Of a DNA stretch of 64,000 nt, positions 1 to 12,433 are shown in pieces; within the stretch, counting starts at the first letter, position 1; each line of letters begins with the position of its first letter. This stretch comes from Neckera pumila (taxonomy: Eukaryota > Streptophyta > Bryopsida > Hypnales > Neckeraceae): contig OZ018411.1 in assembly GCA_963969595.1 (NCBI GenBank), positions 22,566,545 to 22,630,544 of the forward strand, in the 5' to 3' direction. The notes beneath the pieces were generated by a model that was not told the DNA's origin, did not search any database, and saw only the letters and a program-made list of their open reading frames with translations. A program made the position numbers and the translations under genes.

Positions 1-2966
1 TAAAATACCATTTGATATTTCTATGCCATTTGAAAAGCATGTAAAGTGGAAGCACCCAAAATTGTCAAAATAAGGAATTCAGCATACTTGGAGAGTTGGA
101 GGCACCATTTCAAAAAATTAATATTTTTGTGGTGTAGGCGAGAGAAAATTATGAATTTTCAAAAAAAAAAAAAAGATTTTTTGGACTTGATTTGGCATAT
201 ATTTTCTAAGTTGCAGTCCCCTAGACCACTAGAATCGTCTTGTAGGTGGACCCAAATCTGAATTCTAACAAATTAAGCACTTATCCATTCACAGCAAAGA
301 GAGGAGAAAACTTTATGACACATATCAAAGACCACTCAATGGAAGTTTAAGTACGGTTTAATGTTCATCTAGGAACAAAGATTAGGTACAGGGACGCTAT
401 TGGGTGATTCTACCTTATAATAAAAAAAACTTTTATATGGGAACTGAAAAATCCTTTTATAATTAATATCATTAATTATTTTGTAAACCCTAGAAGGATT
501 TGATACCAAATTTGAACATTTTGAAAATAGATAATTCAAATGATCTTAATGCAATTTATTTACAAACCATGCTCTAAATTTAAAAATGTACCTTAAAATT
601 TTTAAATTTAATTTTTTTTTTAAATTTATAGTAAATTGAATTAATTTCAATAGAAGTATTTTTTGTCTTTCTATTTTGTTCTATTAATATGTTAAATATG
701 TATAATTTATATGATATAATACAAAAATTAATCTTTTTATATTATTTTGTAATACTATATTTACAATAACTATCAAGGCTCTAATTTGGAATTTTGAAAG
801 TTGTATTTTAGTACCTTAAATTTTTGAATGCTATGAAAATATAAATTTTGAATTTTGAATCTTAAATCTTAAACTTTGTTATATCTTAAGATTTCAACTT
901 AAAATATTTGAATTATAATTTGTAATCTAATATTTCTAATGTAGAAAATTAGCCCTTTTTAGTTGTATAATATCATTTAAAAATAAAATAAAATAAAACC
1001 ATTCAATATTTTATAAAGATATCCAAATATAACAAAGAATACTTTTTTCAACACCGGCTTTGCTATATTACCAATGACATCCAACTAAATGTTTTGAAGT
1101 TCCATTTTTTTGTTAAACATGGAAGGATTTCTTTCCAAAATTGATGGTGGGTAGAAATTTTTAAATTCTCAGATAAAAAAATGTAGAATATATGTAACAT
1201 TGCACGATAATTTTTATACCATAATATTTTTAGCTGTAAATTTAAACCTTCAATTAATTCTTCAAAATTCAAAATTCTCCACTATAAAAAAATAAAACAA
1301 AAATAATTTCCATCAACTAATAGTAAAAGGATGAGCCTATAGTTACTTTCCTAACTTTGATATTTGTTTTACTTTGTATACTCCCATATGGCCAACCTAC
1401 ATGCATGAGATTTTTTATAATTATTTTTCAAAGATAAAAATCATATGTTTTATACAAGTTGTAAAAATTTCAAATTTTTCCTTTGAAAATACAAATTGCA
1501 ACAAATGTTTGAATAAAAAATGAAATAATTCATACCAATTTCAAAATGCACTTAAAAAAACTAAAACTTTCACCACAAATGTATAATATATTGTAGAATA
1601 TAATGACTTTACTTTGTCATTCTAAAACTAAAAAGTCAATAGACTATGGCTTTTGGCCCAAAGTTCAAATTGAAACAAAGCATTGAGTTTTTTATGTTCT
1701 TCAAATTTATAAATTTAAAAAGAAGCTAAACTTAATAAGCTTCATTTCATTAGTTGAATTCAAATTCAAAAATTATCATCTATATGGCTAAAAGTTAAAT
1801 CAAGAGTGTTGAAGTAGAAAGACCCAAAATACACACTACGAAGTGTGTTGTGGATCAAACATCTTCATCAATAGAAAATCAAGTACGGAACACTCAGAGT
1901 GATTTTCTAATAGCATCTACAACACATGACTTTAACTCCTAAATGTTTGAAGGGGGTCTTCTACCTCAAAATCACCTCCAAGTTGCCATTTTTTGATATG
2001 AAATTATATATTTTTCTAGAATCATTTTTTGAAAAACTTAACCTTAGGATCTTGTTCATTGCTACAAATTCATTCTATACTCTCAGATTCAAAAACTTCA
2101 ATTGTAAAAACTTTAAGATTTCTTTAGTCAAAGTTTAGTTTTAAAAAAACAATATATTTTTTTTAGGTAGAATGATTTTTGGGGCCCATATCTCAAAAAA
2201 TTTAGGAAAAAGAATTTGCCATTTTTGACCAAAAGCAATGATGAATAGTTAAAAATATGCATGCAAATTTTCACAAAGATTGGAGCAATGGAAGATTGTT
2301 TTTAGAACCTTGTAATATGGTGAGGTGCATTGGAAAAACAAAAATTTCATTTGATTGTGCCCATTTACTACACCTTTAGCCAATTGGTACCTTGTCTCCT
2401 TTTTGATTGGCCAGATTTTTTCTTCTAAGGCAATATGTAGTGAGTATTTCATGGAATGTTTGATTTTGAAAAAGCACCCAAGGTGGAATTTTTCTCCAAA
2501 TGGAATTTTTTTTCCCAGGTATTGTATATATAGATTAATTATAGAAAATTGAATTATATGAGTAAAATTCTAAATTTCAAAATCATGCTTTTTTGGTATT
2601 CCGACAGTTTTGAAATTGGGCACCATAAAATGGTTGATTGAATTTTTAGGGCTTAACGCACTTGTTTGAAAAAAAAGGTTGGATTAAACATGAAGTTAAT
2701 GATACAACTATGTTAGAAGATTGGAAGATCTTCAATTATTTATCATAAATTTTCAAGAGTAATCGTATTTTCTTTGAGTAGAATACTAAAGATAGCATCT
2801 ATTACTGTCATTGCACATCTAAATGTATCTTAAAAAATATATAGGATACAAGAGGTTCAAAGTGTACATTTTCCATATATGAATGCAAAAAATGATTTAA
2901 GATATACTATATATTTGAACTTCAAAAATTTATTGCATATTTCATACATATTCAAAAAATTATCAT

Positions 2967-3379
2967 TTAATCCCTAAAGAACCAAAATCCCTTCATGAGT
3001 AGTTCATGGAGCTCTTGAGATTTTGGACAACCTTTTTTCCCCAAATCTCAATTCAAATGTTCAACATGAAAAATTTTAAATTTATAGTCTATAGTGCAGA
3101 AGGTTTCTACAAATGGTAGGCAAAGTCATTTCAAATTGGAGACTAGTGTTCAAAATTTTTTTCCTCCAACTTTGAATGCTAATATCTTCTAATCTATCTT
3201 TAAGGTCAAATTTCATGAAATTTATACCACATGATTTGAGACAAATGAAGTACAAGATCCTACAATTAGATTTAATTTGATTTTTGTTTTTGTTTCTTAA
3301 ATGAAGTAATGAACGCAGTAGGTATGGCAGTTTTGAGTGATTTTTGAGCCAGAATATGCCTTAGTCCTTTAGAAATTAA
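2967..3379. mobile_element. possible decayed TTAA-type (piggyBac-like) MITE
   Basis: The left end reads TTAATCCCTAAAGAACC. Near 3360-3379 a roughly inverted counterpart, AGTCCTTTAGAAATTAA, is seen. The ends resemble those of the elements at 33281-34303 and 7365-7783, which have the TTAA plus CCC-type ends of the piggyBac superfamily. The internal 400 bp has no coding capacity. The ends are eroded, so this is a weak call based on family resemblance. Confidence 0.3.
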
Positions 3380-3459
3380 AAAAATCATGATTTTCAATTG
3401 CCAACGTGTCAAAAATAATATCATGTATTCATTCCATTGGAAAGTATGCAAAATTGTTA

Positions 3460-3660
3460 ACCTTTCAAGGACGGGCTAATGACCATGGTAATCATCCCTT
3501 TTGACTTTTTTTGAATAGTTGATTAAGATAAATCCCAAATCAATCATTGAAAATCAAATTACTGTACAATACAAGACCTCCCTTTTTTATGCAAAATAAT
3601 TAGGACAAATAGTTGCACTTCTGTCCTACATAAAAGGATTCTTTGTCATTCATCGACCCA
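3460..3660 (+). repeat. dispersed repeat, second copy near 32190-32390
   Basis: The stretch ending in CATAAAAGGATTCTTTGTCA is matched at 32340-32365 by TATATAGAAGGATTCTTTGTC. Similarity continues upstream in both copies through a run with CCTCCCTTTTTT-like and CTACTATTCAAAACCTC-like segments. Each copy has a TATA-like element just before the conserved block, as in an LTR promoter, but no matching second LTR or coding region is visible. Confidence 0.45.
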
Positions 3661-3854
3661 AAAATGGTCACAACATTGTTTATGGGTTAAAGTGACAAAG
3701 AAAATCGGTGCCTCCACCTTGGGGAGTATGAGATGAAAAGGAAAAAGAGAAATGCAAGGCGTGACCAACAGAAAAGTAGGAAAGTAACGAAAAGCTAAAG
3801 ATTGGACGAACAAACGAACGACAGACGGACGGAGCAAGCTCCCTCATCCTGGCT

Positions 3855-3941
3855 ATGGCGGATAGGGCCATGGCGGAGGAATCCCGTGTCGGGTACGTGG
3901 GGATACTCGGGGAAGTCTTGCGGATGATGATGGTGGGGTAA
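3855..3941 (+). other. upstream ORF (28 codons) in the leader of the Nudix gene
   Basis: An ATG at 3855 opens a 28-codon frame beginning MADRAMAEESRVGYVG and ending at TAA 3939-3941, about 105 bases before the chosen start of the Nudix hydrolase. It may be a translated upstream ORF that damps translation. Alternatively it marks a short first exon, because its 3' end reads GGGGTAAGC, a good splice donor. No homologue is recognised. It is in a different frame from the main ORF. Confidence 0.35.
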
Positions 3942-4045
3942 GCTTAGATTGAAGGATTCGTCGTGGTCAGGTAGGAAGCCGATTTTTGCCTCTTTTGGAA
4001 ACGATTGAATTTGATGAGATTGAGCCACTGCGAGGGGTTTTATCA

Positions 4046-6532
4046 ATGGGAGGTAGTGTGGTGCGAGGATTGTTGTCCACCCTCACGGCGCACTCGTTCT
4101 TGCCTCTATCGCCGAAGAATTCGTGCTTGTTGTTAGCAGCAGGAGCACCCGGGGGTTTATCTTCTTCTTCTTCCTCTTCCTCTTGTTCTTCTGGAGGTGC
4201 GGCGTTCTTTCGGCGAGCTAGCTTGTGCAGCATTAGGGTTCAAGAACTCGTGCGTGATGGTGTTCCTGCGGGTTTGAGGCCACAGAGTTTCGGGAGGACT
4301 GTTCTAGGAGTTCGCGGAACGAGCAGCAGTACTGTTCTAGCGATATCAAAGATGAGGAAGGGCTCAGTGGAGTGTTCGAGCAGCTCGAGTGCGGCGGAGA
4401 CGTCTAGCTCGGAGAATGTGCAGGCAGTGCCGAAGGTAAGGGTGCGGATACTCGCGACTGCAATGTGTTTGCGAGATGTGGAAAATTCACGGGAATTGTA
4501 GTTGAATTGTGCGCCATATTTTCCACTTGGTAGAGGAAACCTTCTGTGTCACGTTTAAGCATTTTAAGCTTTATGTTGGAATATGACTTCATTGGGAGAT
4601 CAGGATATAGCTCACTGGAGAGATCGCTTGGGTGCTACAAGAGCCAAACTCTATTGAGACCCAAAAGTTTATAACTACTTATGAATTTCTTATGTAAGTG
4701 GGAGGTTGTAGACCACTATTGAGAGGACAATAGAAAACCTCATTCCATTCAAAGAGCAGTGGCCATAGACATTTAGACAAGTCATTTACACTACTTGCTA
4801 ATATAATGCCAACCGAGTTTATGACTAGTTGGATTGCTGTTGGTACCAGGGGTCGGTATAGGATTCGGCATCAGGTCTTTTAATGGTTTTAGGATCCTCT
4901 ATCTTCCTGTTTGAATCCACGTATGTACCACAAGCACTAGTCCATCAGATATTTTGATGTATACTGGTGCTTTTTCCTGGGTACTGCGCCTCCAATTCTA
5001 GCAAGAGATTAATTCTGGTTTCTTGTTTCCTGCAGTTTTATCGACCTATTGTGAGCTTCTGCCAGTCATGTGGTGGAGCGATGGAGCAGCGGATACCAGA
5101 GGGCGAGCACGAGATGCGAGCTGTTTGTTCCAAATGCGGTTCGATACATTACCAGAATCCTAAAATGGTATGAATGATGGACCTTCTCTCATTGTGATGG
5201 TCCTTGGCCCTGCATATTAACAATCAGGTGGCCATGAAAAAGTTGCACGTACCAAATTTTAAACGATGGCTTGCTGTTTCTCTGACATTTTGTGTTGTTA
5301 AATTTTGCTTCAGGTAGTAGGGTGCCTGGTTGAGCATGAGAACAAGGTTTTGCTCTGCAGGAGAAGTATTGAGCCATCTTATGGTCTTTGGTGAGAAATC
5401 TGTATTCCCAGACTACAATTACAAGAATGACATGAGGAACTACTGCTTTTATTTTGAAGAGGGTACCGAATGGTTTTAAATTTATTATGGTTATACGTTT
5501 TTGCTGAATAATCAGACATCTCTTTGTGCTGCTTATGAAATGAAAGGGTACCAAATTTGTAAACTGGTAGTTTTATAAATTCTGACTCTTTACAACTGGT
5601 TTGCAGGACCCTGCCAGCAGGGTACATGGAGCTCGGAGAGTCTGCAGCCGAAGGTGCAGCACGAGAGACTCTTGAGGAAGCTCAGGCAGACGTAGAAGTT
5701 CTCGGCCATTTTGCCCATCTTGACATCCCGCTAATTGGCCAGGTTTGTGCTCTGAGTAGAGCTTCATGGTTTAATCGTGTGGCAATGATTTTTCTCTTTC
5801 TTGTACAAATACTGTTACTAAAGCATAAAACATGATGACAAAGAAAAAAAGGTGGTTCGTAACAGGTTTAAAGTTGGCAGTACTTACGCTTACTCTAATA
5901 GGTTCTTGGCCATGTGCAGTGCAGAGCTACATAATCTTTCGGGCTCGGCTCAAGGAACCGACCTTCTCTCCTGGTCCAGAATCGTTGGAGTGTGCTCTTT
6001 TTTCCCTTGACGAGATACCATTCGAATCTATTGCATTCTCATCCATAACTGTTGCTCTGAAAATGGTGAGTTAAACACAGTCTTCAGTAGGGTTATTTTG
6101 GCGCATGTGGTCTTATCATTAGGCAAGACTCTCTGGAGGTGGACTGATTTCTGAAGTATTTCCTGACAAGTGGTCCACGGCTTTGCAGTACATTGAAGAT
6201 GTCAAGGCAGGCCGTATCAAGCATCATCATGGGGTCATTGTTAAAAGGTTAGTGGTGGAACATAAGCTTCATAATGTTCGTGAAAACATAATTCAACTCT
6301 GCTTATATTTTATAAATCTTTCTCTCCTAATTTTGTTACCGTGTCGCCTTACTCGGCAATCACCTGGTCATGTGATTGCACTATCCTTTCATATTGTCTA
6401 TTCTTGGCCTTGTGATGTTTCTTACATGCTCATGACAAAAGTCTTACTGGTTGACATGCTATTTGCTGCAGGCCTGGCGCAAGCCCATCGGATCCAACAG
6501 GTTATGTTGTTCGAGATCACCTCGCCACATGA
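4046..6532 (+). CDS. NUDT23: chloroplast Nudix hydrolase, NUDT23-type (FAD/ADP-ribose pyrophosphatase)
   Basis: Seven coding exons fit GT..AG sites and phase exactly: 4046-4435, 5036-5167, 5314-5390, 5607-5742, 5925-6065, 6189-6247 and 6472-6532, giving 331 aa. Start: 4046 is the first in-frame ATG, since the frame upstream opens only with TTG. Residues 1 to about 110 are Ser/Ala/Arg-rich with a poly-Ser run, as in a plastid transit peptide. A zinc ribbon follows (Cys139, Cys142, Cys161, Cys164), then [20 protein letters not shown] and the Nudix box from Gly205 to Ala227 (Glu211, Arg219, Glu220, Glu223, Glu224). The stretch around DIPLIGQ and [18 protein letters not shown] is diagnostic of plant NUDT23. 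Family members hydrolyse FAD to FMN plus AMP, and ADP-ribose, in chloroplasts with divalent metal. Odd: the usual Gly near the end of the box is Gln226. A 3'UTR intron is likely (CCGTAAGT at about 6533 to an AG at about 6725). Function is inferred from family. Confidence 0.9.
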
Positions 6533-7364
6533 CCGTAAGTTTTTCCCAAAATAGTGGAACTGGAGCTAGCTCGTTTGTCTTGCATGTATTGATCATCTCA
6601 GAGTGTCAGATAGAGCACTTTGCTTGGGACCAACTAAGATTTTGTTGTCCTTCCTGGAGTTGATGGAGTATAAATTGTCATGAAGCCATTTACCTTATAT
6701 GTCCGTCTGTCATGGGTATATGCAGCTGGAAACTTGTGAGTAGTCTCCTGTACTACCTGTCAACCTGGTGAGGATATGTGATGTTCAACAGGATTACAGT
6801 CGTCTGGTGCAGAAATATCAGTCAGTTGCTCCGGTCTTGTTTCATGCCTCCTGGGAGTAATGTGACATGTATCTCTTGTTGGTACACCCAGAACTTGTTA
6901 GGTAGAAGTGCCCATTGTTGTTACCCTCCCAATTGCAAAACCTAATGTTTGTTACAATGCTACTTTGCATCCTGATGTAGAAAACAGAGCAATCCACGCT
7001 GCAGACCAAAAGCTCGTAAACCCAAGTGGGAACTTGCTCCCACCCTTACTACCAACGCTATGGGATCCGGGTTAGCCTGTACTTTTTTTCTCCTTCATCT
7101 TTGCCTAATAGAAACCAGACAGTCACCTTCAAAGAAAGAGTTAGTACGCTGGAAGCGTGGTTGGTACTGCAATACTGCATGATCATGAGGTTGGGGTCGC
7201 CTAATATTAGCCAGGAGATACAGTACCTTCGGCTTAGATCGCTTGAGAAACTTGGGCAAGAGTGAATTTACTTTCCACTGTGCTGTGCTACATATATACA
7301 ATCATTCACTTATTCAACCTACTGAAATCTCTGTCCAGTAGTACAACATCACGAAACGTATCCA
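6533..7364. other. probable 3' UTR and downstream flank of the Nudix gene
   Basis: This stretch follows the Nudix stop codon. It probably holds the 3' UTR with one intron, then moderately AT-rich DNA up to the TTAA-flanked element at 7365. The 60-80 aa open frames here show no domain, so no further gene is supported. Confidence 0.5.
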
Positions 7365-7783
7365 TTAACCCCTAAATGCCCAAGGTCTGTTTTGGGCTTC
7401 CTAGAATTTGCTCTAAATTAAATTAAAGGACCTAACTTGTATAACCCTGATCAATTTATGGCTTCTTAAAATGTACTCTACTATTTTTTTAAATGAATTT
7501 TGAATGTGATTTTTTCTCCAAGATCTAGTGTATTTGAGGCTCATTTCCAAGAGCTCTCAACACTACAAGAAGTTAAGATTGCAATGGGTATCCTTGTACA
7601 AAAACTTGAATAGAAAAATCACTATCATTTATTTTCAATATCGGGTTTTTGGTGCTAAAACTAGACTTCAAGAAGAACTTTGCAAAAATATAAACTACTA
7701 AAAATAGCAACTTGGTTAGGTTTTATTTAACTTCAAAATTTTGCAAACACCAGATTTTGGTGCCTTGGGCATTTAGGGGTTAA
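7365..7783. mobile_element. piggyBac-type MITE with perfect TIRs and TTAA duplications
   Basis: The ends are perfect inverted repeats of 21 bp including the target site: TTAA then CCCCTAAATGCCCAAGG at 7365-7385, and the exact reverse complement at 7763-7783. TTAA target duplication plus ends starting with CCC are hallmarks of the piggyBac superfamily. The 411-bp element has no coding capacity, so it is non-autonomous. A decayed piggyBac transposase occurs in the same window at 28.1-30.3 kb. Perfect TIRs suggest that this copy is relatively young. Confidence 0.8.
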
Positions 7784-10137
7784 ATGTCAACAATGCGCAG
7801 ATCGCCAATATAAAATTGTGAATGAAGCCGTTGACAAGTACTTCTAATTGATGATGTACTAAGAACATCCCCACCAGTCTGTTCTGTATTCCTAAACTTG
7901 AAGATTCAAAGCAGTCAACCTTGACTTTATAGCAGCGGTGACCTTGTAGCCATCGTTAGGAGAATGTCCATTGTTTATCCATCACTTTTCCATCGCCTTC
8001 CATCGCCTTCCATCACCTTCTTGTATTATAATAATACTGTAGCACCTAAATCCTAAGAGCAAAGCAAGTAGGTTTTAGGCCTATAGCTACAACTAGTATC
8101 CTAAGCTAGGATCAAATTCATTAAAAAATAATTCAAAAAAATAATTCAATATGACATCTAATGAAATTCTTAAAAATTACAACGTGGCATAATTGAATAG
8201 TGTAGATAATATTAATGAAAATAATCTAAATCCTCAAGAAAACCACAAAGTTGAAGTTGTGAATACAGTGAAGCTGCAAGTATCAGTAAAGCCATAAGTA
8301 CGGATATAGCTGGGAATATTGCTACAAGTTAGGGAATATTTTGAAATGTGCTAATGGTCATGAAATATTCCAACCCATATAAAATGAACTTCCAAAAATT
8401 CTAAATCAAGATAATGAATTAAAATTCAACCAAAACAATATTCACACCTAAAACAAATATTTTTTTCTCCATCAATATTTTTGATCACGGTTTGGGAATT
8501 TTCATGTCACAATGTTAGCAACTACTGAAAGCAAAAATGAATGCAATTGGTGTGAGCATTTTAAAAGTTTGTTTGAATATACTATGAATTTTCAAAGTTG
8601 AGGTCATAATAATACCTACTATTGACACCAAATTGCCCTTAATTGGACATCCTTGAAGTACAGAAATAACTCTTCAACTTCCATTGGTTCCTTTGAAAAC
8701 TAGTGTTGAATTTGAGCACAGGCTTTGTCATTTTGGGTGAATGAGAGGCTGTGAAGATCTGTATTCAAGCTAGTGGCAAATGGATGGTGTTGCAAAAAGG
8801 GCAAGGATACTTTAGCTCCACATATTAGATTTCCAGTTCGGAATCCTGACTGTTTCGTGCTTAAAAAATCCCAAGGGCGTGTATTACCCTTAAGATGGCG
8901 AAATTCCACGAAATAGGTACTTTTAAGGCCGGAACGGTAGTCTTTTGTAAGTTATAACGTTATAACCTCAAGCCAATACCAGTCCTAGTTTTTTCACTTG
9001 AATGATACAGTTTTTGCTCTTCAAAAAAAAAGGGATATATAATCGTCAAGTCCATTCCCTAATTGGAATGTAATAATTACAGTGCTAATCTACTTTAGTT
9101 TCATATCAATCTTGTGTGTATCGAACTGCAACAATCTTCAAATGGGTCATTGCAAGAAAGACCGATCAAAAAGCGTAGTATTTTTCACAGAACTCATTTT
9201 TTCTTTCGGGAGTACTTTAAAATTAGAATTTAAAAAAAAAAAAAATGTGAAAAATATATATGGTGTATAGACCTTTAAGAAGAAGGAAAACATTAAAAAT
9301 ATATTTAGTGTACCTTAGGAAGGAAAAGCATAGGAAAATTCTCTAAGTAGGAGAACTAGAAAAGTGCAAAATCCGTCGGAAATAGAAACTTGCATTGTAA
9401 TTTCACATTTTAATTTGTAAAAAATAAGAAAAGAAATTAAAAAAAAAACACAAAAAATTGGCCATTTGGAAAGAGTTCATAATGATGAGATTTCACCAAA
9501 AGATTGATCTTAGAACCATCTTCATTGTTCAGAAATTGCGCACAGGTGAGAATGTTGTTTGCACTCATGTAGAGGACACAAATTACTATATTTTTAGATT
9601 CCATTCGGTGGGAATGTGCTTTTGTACTATGCAAATAGACTATGAAAATTTCAGCTCTTGATCATTAAAATTGGATACTCCTAATGTAGTAAAAACCCCT
9701 AAACAGCCCCGTGTCACAAATTACCAAAAATGATTTTTAAATACAAAATGATTTTTTAAAATTTCTAAAAAATAAGGGATCTAATTACCAAAAAGTTTGA
9801 CATCTCTAATAAAAATTTTGTATTCATTGGACTTTTGCTTCAAAAGTTATAGCAGATGACAAAAAAAGTCCCCTCAATGTGACGGAAAATAGACCGATCT
9901 TTCTTTGCAATCACCCAAATCCAACCTCTCAAAATAGGTTCCAGAGACTTGTTCGTCAATACTGAGCGTGATCACAAATCGATGCTCCTTCTCTTGCCAA
10001 GAATTTACTTTCATTTGTATCTAAAGAATCAAGAAGAAAACATCGATGCATCCTGATCTCAATGCTCAAAGTCATGGAGTTAATGGAGCTCCAGTTTTCG
10101 GTATATGACCTACACTTAGATTAATACATCTTTCCGC
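7784..10137. other. AT-rich region without a supported gene
   Basis: No coding region is supported. It holds a short run of CCATCGCCTT copies near 7990-8020, poly-A/T tracts, and a block at about 9225-9375 that recurs inverted at 15285-15390. It looks like transposon debris. Confidence 0.6.
9225..9375 (+). repeat. dispersed repeat, inverted copy at 15285-15390
   Basis: The segment containing GGAAAATTCTCTAAGTAGGA matches, as reverse complement, the segment at 15296-15335 containing TCCTACTTAGAGAATTTTCC. Neighbouring blocks (AAGGAAAAxx and GTGTATAxACxTTxAAG-like strings) match too. The second copy lies inside the TIR element at 14751-15483, so this one is probably a piece of the same family. 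Confidence 0.55.
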
Positions 10138-10294
10138 CCACAGGGAGACCGGGAGGCGTTACCCCCCCGGTGTTTATTTTCCCATTGCAGCTTCACCCCC
10201 CTTTGACTTTCCATTTAAAGAAAGTCAAGGGGGGGTGAAGCTGCAATGTGAAAATAAACACCGGGGGGGTAACGCCTCCCCGGTCTTCCTGTGG
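10138..10294. repeat. 157-bp foldback element (near-perfect hairpin)
   Basis: The left arm runs from CCACAGGGAGACCGGGAGGC (10138) and the right arm ends GGTCTTCCTGTGG (10294). The arms of about 73 bp are nearly perfect inverted repeats around a roughly 10-base loop near 10213-10222. Each arm carries runs of seven C or G. There is no coding capacity. This is the structure of a foldback MITE, or of a locus producing a hairpin RNA. No clear target duplication is seen. Confidence 0.8.
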
Positions 10295-10632
10295 CCAGAG
10301 CACGCACCCTGCAGTAGTTCAGTTGAGTACAGAACTGCATAAAATGCTGGCAACTCTCGTGAGAGCTCAAATTATTGAAAGACAAATCCTTATAGAAGTG
10401 AAATCAAAGTACTATACATTCAAGCTGTTCAAGTCTATTCAACCCATCCTTCGTCCATCCTAAGGAAATTAACCAATTCTTTACAGAAACGACCTTCTAC
10501 GCCAAATGCCTCATGGCGACCAAGTCGCTAGTAAGACAAATAGGTCAAACCTAGATACTGTATTATTGTGCATGCACCCCAGTTGCGTATATAACGCCGC
10601 TCGTAATTACAACCTACATCGGGAATTACAAC

Positions 10633-10822
10633 CTAGATCGGGAATTTCGTTAAAATGGCAGTATTCCGCATGCCATTTTGATGGCGTGCCAATTTGACCA
10701 TCTATAGATCTCATATCGTCTGATCTGAACCATCTAGGATAGGTGTAGATTTCAAAACAGCCGTTTTAAACTGTAAAAGTGCCAAAGTTCCGGAATGGCG
10801 CCATTTTAATGAAATTCGCCAT
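10633..10822. mobile_element. small TIR element (MITE-like), about 190 bp
   Basis: Inverted arms: GGGAATTTCGTTAAAATGGC at 10640-10659 pairs with GGCGCCATTTTAATGAAATT at 10797-10816, with a few mismatches. The region between (about 130 bp) is non-coding. Two copies of a GGGAATTACAACCTA-like string lie just to the left. It has the size and layout of a MITE, but the superfamily is not clear because no target duplication stands out. Confidence 0.5.
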
Positions 10823-12430
10823 CAATTCGCAATTTAGAATTGCAATTTAACAACTCACAAACAAAAGGTACGCATTAAATATGATAAGAGTGGTCAACTG
10901 ATCTAGTGGTCTTGGATATATGAATTGTCAATCGATGGCCGAACTCCCACCATTTCGTGATTGGATAGCTCACAGTTGTGCCCAATCAATAATTGAAAGA
11001 CGTACTTGATCAATTAAAACAGAGGACAGCCATGGAAATATATCTGGGCAGAGACAGCATACATGATGGACATTGAGCAGTGTAGTGAAAGGATCCAAGG
11101 AAGAATACAACGCAATGAGAGAGAGAGAGAAATACTTTTCTAGTCACCTCTTGACAGAGTCATTTCTAACATTTCAAGTCTAATAAGTCTTACTACAGGT
11201 CATAGAAAGTAATAGTTTCTGTTTATCCGCAAAGAATCTTTAGCGACTATACTTTTGAAGCATCGACGTAATCGTACGTTGCTTATTCAAGCAATGCTGG
11301 TCCGGGAGGGTGGGTGGGCACCCGATCCTTCTCATTCAAGCAATATCAATTCAGATTACCACCAATTCTAACGTTACAATCAAGGAATAATTGAGCTCTT
11401 CAATCAAGGAATAATTCTTGAACTCATTAGTAAGCCAACGCCTCCGTTTAGAATATATTTATGCAGCAGCTTCCCGCTGCAGATGCAAGCGTTGCAAGAT
11501 TCGTTTCTCATATTCCTGAGATTACGTACGTTTCTTCCAGTGATCAGCAAGTTCATATGGCTCCACGTTATGAGGACTACCGAGGTCAAATTAACAGTAC
11601 TAATCTTGTTATGCTACTCCTAGTTATGAATCTTCCTACGGAAGTAATGCAGATATTCTGGAGGGGTCAACCGAAGGATGGACAGCGGAAGTAGCCACAC
11701 TTTTCGACTCGTTCATGCCTGAACTCGCACACACATGAACTCGCTCTAGTTCACTAGCAGAAGAATCTCAAACGTCCCAAGTAACTTTATCACATTACAT
11801 TAGTGCATGTAGTCTCTCACGTTGAATTATACTGATATGAAACCAGCATAAGGCATCCTACACAGATCATCTTACATACGTAAAAGACTTGATATCAAGA
11901 TTCCAACTCAGTACCACATCTAAGCATTTTGGAACTCTCCATCAGTTACAAGCTTAACATAAAAATTGATCCCTAATGCGGAACAATCTTTGAGTGAAGA
12001 GATTAGTTCGTAATGAAATTGATCTTGCACACAATAAGATGTGCTCAAATCTTGAGGAGACACGCCTCACCTGCACCCATGGCAACAAAAACGAACACAA
12101 AGTCAGTTTCTTGCTGTATGCAAGGTGTCTACAGCAATCTCCAAGTTGTTATCCTATCCAAGATCTGGTCACATATACAAGTACGCACATGATGAATTCA
12201 AGCAAGAATCCAACAAGAACGACAAATCAACTAAGCACAGGAGTTTTTGGAGAAAAACATCCCTAAATCACAAGCTGCAAAATGTGCAACCCGTTACAGT
12301 ACATACCTGACCAATAAGTTATGATTCCCACACGGGTAAGTATGCATATTGGTTTCGTAAATCCGGATATCAATTAATCCCAACGATGCATGAAAATGAT
12401 GACTTCCACGTCCTCGTCACCGCATTTGCC
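10823..12430. other. non-coding region with minor repeats
   Basis: No gene is supported. Local duplications include TCAAGGAATAATT twice at 11380-11415 and ATTCAAGCAAT twice at 11286-11345, plus a short (GA)n run near 11118-11132. Open frames of 60-90 codons show no domain or start context. Confidence 0.55.
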
Positions 12431-12433
12431 CTA

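Larger units (their letters stand above)
1..3850. other. AT-rich gene-free region
   Basis: No coding region can be supported here. The DNA is strongly AT-rich with many A and T homopolymer runs, and all open frames are short and lack any recognisable domain. It looks like old transposon-derived intergenic DNA. A probable TTAA-type element relic (2967-3379) and a dispersed repeat shared with 32 kb (about 3460-3660) are listed separately. Confidence 0.7.

Noticed and set aside
3986..4045. Longer N terminus of the Nudix protein starting at 3986
   Set aside because: That position is a TTG, not ATG; the first in-frame ATG is 4046.
3967..4233. Acidic 88-aa minus-strand frame rich in Glu
   Set aside because: It is the reverse strand of the poly-Ser transit-peptide-like exon 1 of the Nudix gene.
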